64,000 nucleotides of DNA, taken from assembly GCF_901709675.1 (NCBI RefSeq), contig NC_051095.1, positions 8,211,956 through 8,275,955 of the forward strand, read 5' to 3'. This document shows, one piece after another, positions 25,395 to 64,000 of the stretch. The position numbers and the translations under genes were made by a program. Each line of letters opens with the position of its first letter. The stretch's first letter is position 1. Origin of the DNA: Syngnathus acus (taxonomy: Eukaryota > Chordata > Actinopteri > Syngnathiformes > Syngnathidae). A model generated the notes under the pieces. The model was not told the DNA's origin. It searched no databases and saw only the letters and a program-made list of their open reading frames with translations.

Positions 25395-26205
25395 AGGGTT
25401 AGGATTTCACAGTAAGTCTAGGGTTTTGAAGTAGGGTTTCGAACTAGGGTTAGTGTTTCGAAGTAGGGTTTCAAATTAGAGTTTCACACTAGGGTTAGGA
25501 TTTCGCCCCAGGGTTAGGGTTTTGAAGTAGGGTTTCAAATTTGGGTTAGGGTTTCATGCAGGTTTTTGAAGTAGGCTTTGAAATTTGGGTCAGGCTTCCA
25601 AAGTAGGATTAGGGTTTTGAAGTAAGGTTTCAAATTTGGGTTAGGGTTTCAATTTAGGATGAGTTTCAAACTAGGGTTAGGGTTTCACACTAGATTTAAG
25701 GTTTCAAAGTATGGTTCCATATTAGGGTTTCAAACTAGGGTTAGGGTTTCACATTAGTTTTAGGGTTTTGAAGTAGGGTTTCAAATTTGGGTTAGGGTTT
25801 CAATTTAGGATGAGTTTCAAACTAGGGTTAGGGTTTCACACTAGATTTAAGGTTTCAAAGTATGGTTCCATATTAGGGTTTCAAACTAGGGTTAGGGTTT
25901 CTCACTAGGGTTAGGGTTTTTAAGTAGGGTTTCAAACTTGGCTCAGGTTTTAAAGTAGGGTTAGGGTTTGAAGTAGGGTTGCAAATCAGGGTTAGGGTTT
26001 CAAACTAGGGTTAAAGTTTAACAATTGGGTTAGGGCTTTGAACTAGGGTTTTGAATTAGGGTTAGGATTTCGAACTAGGGTCTTGAATTAGGGTTAGGAT
26101 TTCAAACTAGGATTAGGGTTAGGGTAGCAGTAATTAAACTAGCTGTAATTGTTGTAATACTATAATAAATGGCTTACAGGTTATTTTAAGATACTAGGGT
26201 TAGGG
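25395..26205. repeat. Degenerate TTAGGG-like tract with 151-bp duplication
   Basis: Repeated phrases such as GGGTTAGGGTTTCAAACTA and AAGTAGGGTTTCAAA fill about 800 bases. A block starting near 25625 recurs 151 bases later (the phrase CAATTTAGGATGAGTTTC at 25650 and 25801). It is much more diverged than the array in aipl1 intron 3. Confidence 0.88.
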
Positions 26206-26745
26206 TTATAAATAGGACACACACAGGAAGGCAAATAGAAACGTTTTATTTCTGTACTCAAAGAGTAGAAAGCATCCAGTAAACCGGTGCTTTTCTTTAC
26301 AGTACAAAGTGTCTGTACACACTCCCAAAACATTGTCAAACCCATTAAACAAATACATTGAAATGATTAATGAGGTAAATCCATGGTGATGTAACAATTG
26401 AAACACATTGTTAGTGTAAACTAGTGTGTTAAGGTAGAACAGGTGATTGACTGATTCAATTTGGACTCACAACAACAGACATGAGGCAGAATATAATGAC
26501 GAGTGTATGCAGTATGTATGCATATTGTCACTATAATTTTGCAAGATTTCCAAAACAAACTGTGCTTTTCCTAAATGAGTCATTGCATGAGAAATAGCAG
26601 TAATGGTTTTCAATTAATGTTAATGAAAATAATGTGTTCTACCAGCAGTATTATGGCAAAAAAAAATGCTATTTGGTTTTTGTTTTCATCACCAGATTTT
26701 GTGTAGCGTGTTGGTTCCATTTTTGTAGTGGGCATCCTTGTTTGT

Positions 26746-26750
<5 letters not shown>

Positions 26751-26800
<50 letters not shown>
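26751..26800. repeat. (TG)25 microsatellite
   Basis: Uninterrupted TG dinucleotides read directly, followed by TATATATG. Confidence 0.97.
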
Positions 26801-26810
<10 letters not shown>

Positions 26811-27798
26811 AAGTCTCATGAGAATTAAGTGGGATTTCATACAAAAGATGAATATTTCTTTTATATAAAATGTTTAAAGAATTTGTATTTAATTTGCAAT
26901 CATTCTATTATTTTTAAAAAATTATATTAAATTAAAAATATAACCAGAAAATAAAAATTGTATTAATATTTTTAAGGTTTCTAATGGGATTGTTGTTTTT
27001 TTATATCATTACAGAAAATTGATAGTTTTTTTATTACATGATTATTTTTTGAATTGGCTTTAAAAAAAAAAAAGTTAGTCAAGGTGGGCAGAGATTACAG
27101 AAAACTAGGGAGGGCAAGAGAAAGAGAGCAAGAAAAAGTGAGAGCAAAAAAGTTAAGTAATTTTGTCCTGGGACTTGTGCACTATCTATCTATTTAAATA
27201 AATAATCAGAAATTTGAAAATATAATGCTCAAGTTCTTTTTTGTACAATTTCCACTATATTCTCAAGAGAACAGTTTTTTGTATTGTCCGTTTCGATTTG
27301 AGTACTCTTATTTGCTTGCAAACGTGATTCTCAAACTGGAACTCACGAACCATAACTTATGAGTCTGCCCACAAAAAAACCAGTTACAAACTATATTTTG
27401 AAATATCCTCATGGATACCAAAATACCAAAATAAATAAATACAGTTCTTTACCCCCACGAACCCAAGCAGTGGTAAGTGTGGTAAATTAGCTCCCTCTAG
27501 TGGTAGGTAAAAGAATCACCATTTGCTAAAAGAATTCTTTGCTCCCATAAAGATTACAACTTGTTTTTCAAATTATATTTAATTCCTGTGCAATACAAAA
27601 ATAAAACAAACTCATCTTGTGTTTTCAAGCCAAGATTAGGAATGAACGACAACATTAATGATTACGATAATCCTCGCAGCAAAACAGCTGCAGGCCTGGC
27701 AGGTGGAGAGAGTCAGCCTTTAGCGCAGCCCCCTTACGACTATTAGCATTTGTATGAGGAGCGCGTCACCTTTGTGTGCAGCTGCATCCTTGTGGGCT

Positions 27799-27812
27799 GT
27801 TCCCTAGCAACC
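27799..27812. promoter_or_regulatory. RFX X-box-like motif
   Basis: GTTCCCTAGCAACC is an imperfect palindrome close to the RFX X-box (GTTRCC N2 GGYAAC type). It stands in a locally GC-richer stretch (27690-27860) with no neighbouring start codon of a known gene. Role unknown. Confidence 0.3.
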
Positions 27813-30800
27813 GCATCACAACGAACATGTCGGTGTCAAAGAATGACGTAAACAAGCAAGGTCACAGTCTACGTTTTAAGGGTCAAAACAGCATTTTATT
27901 TTTCCCACACTTGCATCAGTGGATTGTGTTGTGACAAGCCTATGAAAGAGCATCGCCCCCGGCAACAGGAGCGAGGGATTTTTTTTCCTCCAAGCTTTTT
28001 CTTGCTTGTCTGTCAGATCTGCACAAGAGGAGCTCCCCGAGCATCACGGCTTCATGCATATTTTTACAGTCCATAAACGATTGTGATGTAAACTTCTTTC
28101 CCCGATGGTCAAAAGACGGCAAACGATCAGCATGGATGGATTCAATGTGTCAGCCGTCATCATATTAGTCAAGTTTTTCATAATGATATCACAAGCACAT
28201 ATGTACACAAACTGATTTTCAATTAACTTCAATTGATTTTTGAAGGATCCACACACGGGCTGGGAGATATGGCCCAAAAATAAAATCTTGATGTCATTCT
28301 AGACGATTATGATTTTAATCGAGATAGTAAACCCAACAAAAAATTATTTAAGAAGGGATTGCTGTTAGTGGGTGTGTTGCGCATTGTTTACTTTAAAATC
28401 GGGTGCAAACAAAATTTTTGACTTTATTTTTGTAAAGCTTGGGACTTTTTTTCTTGATAAAATACAACTTTATTCTTGTAAACAGTCCACTTTATTTCAT
28501 CTGATTGTTTTAAAAAGGTCTCATATCAGCTCATATTAGTATCCATCCACCGATTCATTGGTTAGGCCCTAGCTATGATGGTGGTACTTGGAAGAACAAT
28601 TTTTTTAGGGGGCACTCGCCATAAAAATTTTGAGAACCACTGACTTGGGCAATTTTACAAGAATAACCGCTGCCTCTGTAAAAGTGACTTCAATAAAATG
28701 TAAAGCAATGTGAAACCACATTTAACAATGGACATTTGTATCTCGGGTGAAGCGGCGCCTCGCCATCGATCGTATGAAAGGATGCTGCAAATTGGCGGGT
28801 ACGGGATGACCGGAATGACAGTGACAAGATTGGAGAGGATTAGAGCGATGGTGTGTGCAAACACAGGCGCAGGGCTCACGGGCACTTTGGCATAAATAAA
28901 TCATGGATTGAACTGATGACGTGTCACTCGCACAGTGTAAATAAGCTGCCGGCGGGCACAGTGGGCAGCCGCATTAAGCAACCGCAGCACGCTTCGCCAG
29001 GAAAACATGACAGGACAACCTCGCTTTCTGTATTTCTCACACAAGGCGAGTTATCGTAAGGGGTCTCAAACCTTTGGGGTCCACACACGCCTGATCGTGG
29101 GGACATTTTTTGAAAGGCCGCCACACAATCAAAACAAAGGAAACCACGTGAAACCCTAAATGACATTGGATTGAAGTTGCCCGTTATTGGGGAAAATAAT
29201 TCCGAAAAAAAAATCTGAAATAAATTGTTTGGGATAATCAATTCAGATTGTTGGAGTGAAAGAATATTGTAATGTTATGAGAATTAAATCATTCTCTAAA
29301 AAATTAATAGGTAGTTTTATCAAGAACAATAAATTGTAATCTTTATGAGAATTAGGTCATATTTTCAGAAAAATAGTAGCAGAGAAAAAGTAATATTTTC
29401 TCCCCAAAAAGTCAATAAAGTTATATTTTCTCAAAAAACGAAATGTAATTTTCACAATAGTTCGCAAAGAGAAAAAGTCCCAATCTTTCTGAGAAGATAA
29501 AAAGGGTCATACGCTTTAGTAGTACAAAGTTGTTTTAAGTTGTATTTTCTCAAGGAAAAAAAATATTCTTGTGTTTTCTTAAGAAAATAAAACTCAATAT
29601 ACTGTAAATAAACAGGTATTTTCTGGGGGAAAAAACATGTATTTTTTTACAATTTATTATTTATTTTGTTGGGATTAAAACGCATAATCCTACAAAATTA
29701 AACAACACATTTCCAAAATAAGTGTGTATTATGACAAAGTCAAAGGTGAACAAGGAAAGTCATTTTTTGTTAAATCAAAATCAATTTGCATATTTTATTC
29801 TGAAAACAATGCCTTTATCCTCTAAAAATAAAACAACTACATTGTTAAAAAATATGCCCTTTGTTCTTGGGAAAAAAATATCACTTTAATATCATATGCC
29901 TTTCCCTCCAATCATAGGGGAATACTATGATGATGACACGCATGATCGTCCGCAAACTATTGTGTCAGTCCCAAGCTATGACTCGTGTACCCCAGGAGGG
30001 TCAGAGGACCCCAGTTTGAGAACCACTAGGAAACCCTTTCCCACCTTGAAACATCTGTGCAGATGCACACACACACATACACAGCATCTCCCTCCACTTG
30101 GCTAACTCCCTGACGCTGGTTTACCTTTGGCCGGCCGACGCGGCTTCAAGCTGCAGGCTACGGAGGAGCTTAGCCAACTAGCCGGCCAGCCAACCAGCGA
30201 GCGCTGCTTGGGCCCAACAGACATCAGCCTTATGCAGTTTGCATGATAAAAAGGCTTGTTAGTGCACAGGGGTCCAGTTAAGGGTTTAGCTACCACAGCG
30301 GTCACCGTGGCCGCTGGAGCGGGACCCGAACTGGGCCAGGCGGAGCTCCTGCTGCCCGAGGGCCGTGTGAGTGTCCGTTCAGGCTGTGTTTAGATGTGTG
30401 ACGTGGTGCCTGAAATGAAGGGGGGGGGGGGGCACAGAAGCTACAGTGAGAATTTCAAAGATTTAAGTATGCAAGCAGAATGTTCAGTTTCATTTTGAGA
30501 TGGATCAGGAAAAAGATTCCCCTTCAAAATGCAAGGAGGCTCTCAAAGGATTTTGTTCCCTTATTATACCCAAATGTCAAGCAAGCTGTCACCTTAAATT
30601 AGGAGATTTTTTTTTTTTTTAAATTGATCCTATTTTGGAACAAGGCTGTCATACAAAAGTTTACAAAAAGCGCAATGAAGACTTCACAATTCCTCACTTT
30701 GAGAATCTTTGCAAAATTTGAGGAAAAAATGAACTCATTCCATGTTGGAATAAGGCTGTAACATGACGTAAAGTATGAACAAGTGAAGGAGTGTAAGTTG

Positions 30801-31205
30801 TCACTAAGCAGGCAGTGATTATGGTAATCCCTTTCTTTGTGGCGGCCCAGCAAATTGCCTTTTTAAATGGCACTTTGCAAAGAGCCTGACACTCGTGCTG
30901 AGTACGCAAGTATGCCCTCATTTCACTCCCCTTCATCGCCTTTCTCAACTTCCGACTGGGGTGCAAATCATGTGTATCACATAGTATATAAGTTGTGATT
31001 TTGATTTTTTTTAGAGAAGACACACATTACTTTCCATGGGTAAAATTTGCTGCATTTCTTCCATTAAAGCTCAGTGCTGCCCGCGGTGGCAAAACGTGGT
31101 ACTGCACTCAAGGTGTGCAAAATTTAAGTTTAGACTGTTAACTGTAGAAACCATAAAAAAAAAAAAAGCTGTAATACAGCGAGGGGTTTGCTCTTTCTGC
31201 CATAT

Positions 31206-62959
<31,754 letters not shown>

Positions 62960-64000
62960 CTGGTGAGAGAACCAAAAGAGAGGGAAGCGAGCATGAATAA
63001 AAGAACAAAGTGAAAGAAACAGTTTCTCGGCAAACCAACAACCTCTGACCAGACATCTGAAAGAGCGAGAGGGAAATGTGTCTTGTTTATAAAAGATTCA
63101 GTTACAAGCCCAGCGCACAGATTTGCAGAGCCTTCAGACAAACGCGGCGATAATCCTTCACAGTCAGAAAAACAACTAAGTGGGTTTGGCTTCCAATGAT
63201 CTGTAATTCAAACAAGTTTATGTCAGCCATCTGTTACAGTATTTACTCCCAGGCAGTCAATGATAGTGATGTATCGCCACTGGGAAACGACCACCTGAGG
63301 AGAAAAAGCAAGATATTTACAGTCCTTACAAGCACACCCGAATGCACCATTAAGCAAGCAAGTGGATTGAGACCCATACCGACTGATATCTGCCTGGTAC
63401 CAGGCTGTGGATCATTTGGTACTGGGCCAATAGAAAGAAGATTTGTCAGTTTTGATGCCTGAAAAATTAAGGCTATGCGCCGGTAGAAATTCCCTGTTTG
63501 CACCTTTTTGTTTATTCACTCAAAGTGTCGTGGCGGCAAGGTGATAAGGTAATGGGAAGCCTTTTTTGGATGGCTTGTTAAAGAGGAAATTACAATACAA
63601 AGCAAATCAAAGTGGCATGTAACAGCTCCTATAACATTTCCTTGTTTTTCAGGGAACCGGAGAAAAAGTCAGACTACATTATATTATAGACATCTATATT
63701 ATAGACAGACAAGCATTGGCATTTGGGTTTGCACCATCACTTGTGGAATCGTCAGGTCAAAAAAATAAATGATTTCTAACCAAAATTTAAAAAAAAAGAA
63801 AACCAGTTTTCGATTTCCACCCCGAACCATCACAGCCTGACTGGAGTCGTGATGAGTCTCAGCACTTTTTGCACAAGTTATAGACGATCTAATCTCCGTT
63901 AAAAGCATCATAGCAAACAACTTCAGATGGGGAATACCAGATAAGACACAAATACACACCAGGAAGACCTCAGCAGCACGTTTTGAGCACAGAAGTTAGT
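62960..64000 (-). other. drp2 intron reaching the right edge
   Basis: Exon 62959-62839 starts after a good acceptor at phase 0, so an upstream exon must exist. I looked on the minus strand for the conserved preceding sequence of DRP2 and did not find it before 64000. Confidence 0.6.

Larger units (their letters stand above)
26206..31205. other. aipl1-drp2 intergenic region
   Basis: The two genes converge here (aipl1 plus, drp2 minus). The stretch is AT-rich with a TG microsatellite (26751-26800), an RFX-like motif at 27799-27812, a G run at 30421-30432 and a short GC-rich patch at about 30110-30370. Short phrases like TTTGAGAACCAC (28628, 30018) are remnants of a dispersed repeat. I found no convincing coding exon. 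The far right end may hold the drp2 3' UTR. Confidence 0.55.

Noticed and set aside
28600-30030. Phrases like TTTGAGAACCAC as a regulatory motif
   Set aside because: They recur at several unrelated places (15830, 28628, 30018, and inverted near 59665), as expected of remnants of a dispersed repeat.

Overview
The window is vertebrate nuclear DNA, most likely from a teleost fish. The genes are split by short GT-AG introns, the proteins match vertebrate families over their whole length, and there is a V-domain SINE of the DANA/HE1 kind. Dinucleotide and tetranucleotide microsatellites are abundant. The species cannot be told from the sequence. I assembled four protein-coding genes exon by exon. 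Three are complete and in frame, and the fourth runs off the right edge.

Left part (1-14.6 kb): a complete slc9a6 (endosomal Na+/H+ exchanger NHE6, 16 coding exons, minus strand, 693 aa) lies head to head with a complete taf7 (TFIID subunit 7, 12 coding exons, plus strand, 359 aa). They share about 1.06 kb that carries two CACGTG boxes and a CCAAT box. Each gene has a minor-spliceosome (U12-type) intron: AT-AC in slc9a6 and GTATCCTT...AG in taf7.

Middle (14.6-26.2 kb): an AIPL1-like gene (plus strand, 8 coding exons, 604 aa) follows taf7. It has the usual FKBP-like domain and TPR domain. A second TPR block follows in the same reading frame, apparently made by duplication of the TPR exons, which makes it much longer than ordinary AIPL1 (384 aa in human). 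CRX/OTX-type TAATCC sites sit just upstream. Its 5.7-kb third intron is packed with repeats: a TTTA microsatellite, a 196-bp tandem repeat whose units each carry a tRNA-Gln-like sequence, a 1.2-kb TTAGGG-like array lying inside one of those units with a 10-bp direct repeat at both ends, five copies of a 233-bp satellite with a long hairpin, and a 383-bp element with 46-bp terminal inverted repeats. A second degenerate TTAGGG-like tract follows the gene.

Right part (31-64 kb): drp2 (dystrophin-related protein 2, minus strand) is represented by 20 coding exons giving 817 residues: spectrin-like repeats, WW, EF-hand-like region, ZZ zinc finger and C-terminal coiled coils. The first coding exons lie beyond the right edge. 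Its introns hold a 57-copy GATA array, a V-SINE, a LINE reverse-transcriptase relic and many CA repeats.

The genes form no pathway together. The informative points are the drp2-taf7 linkage, which recalls human Xq22 (DRP2 next to TAF7L), the shared slc9a6/taf7 promoter region, the enlarged AIPL1 and the layered repeats in its intron.
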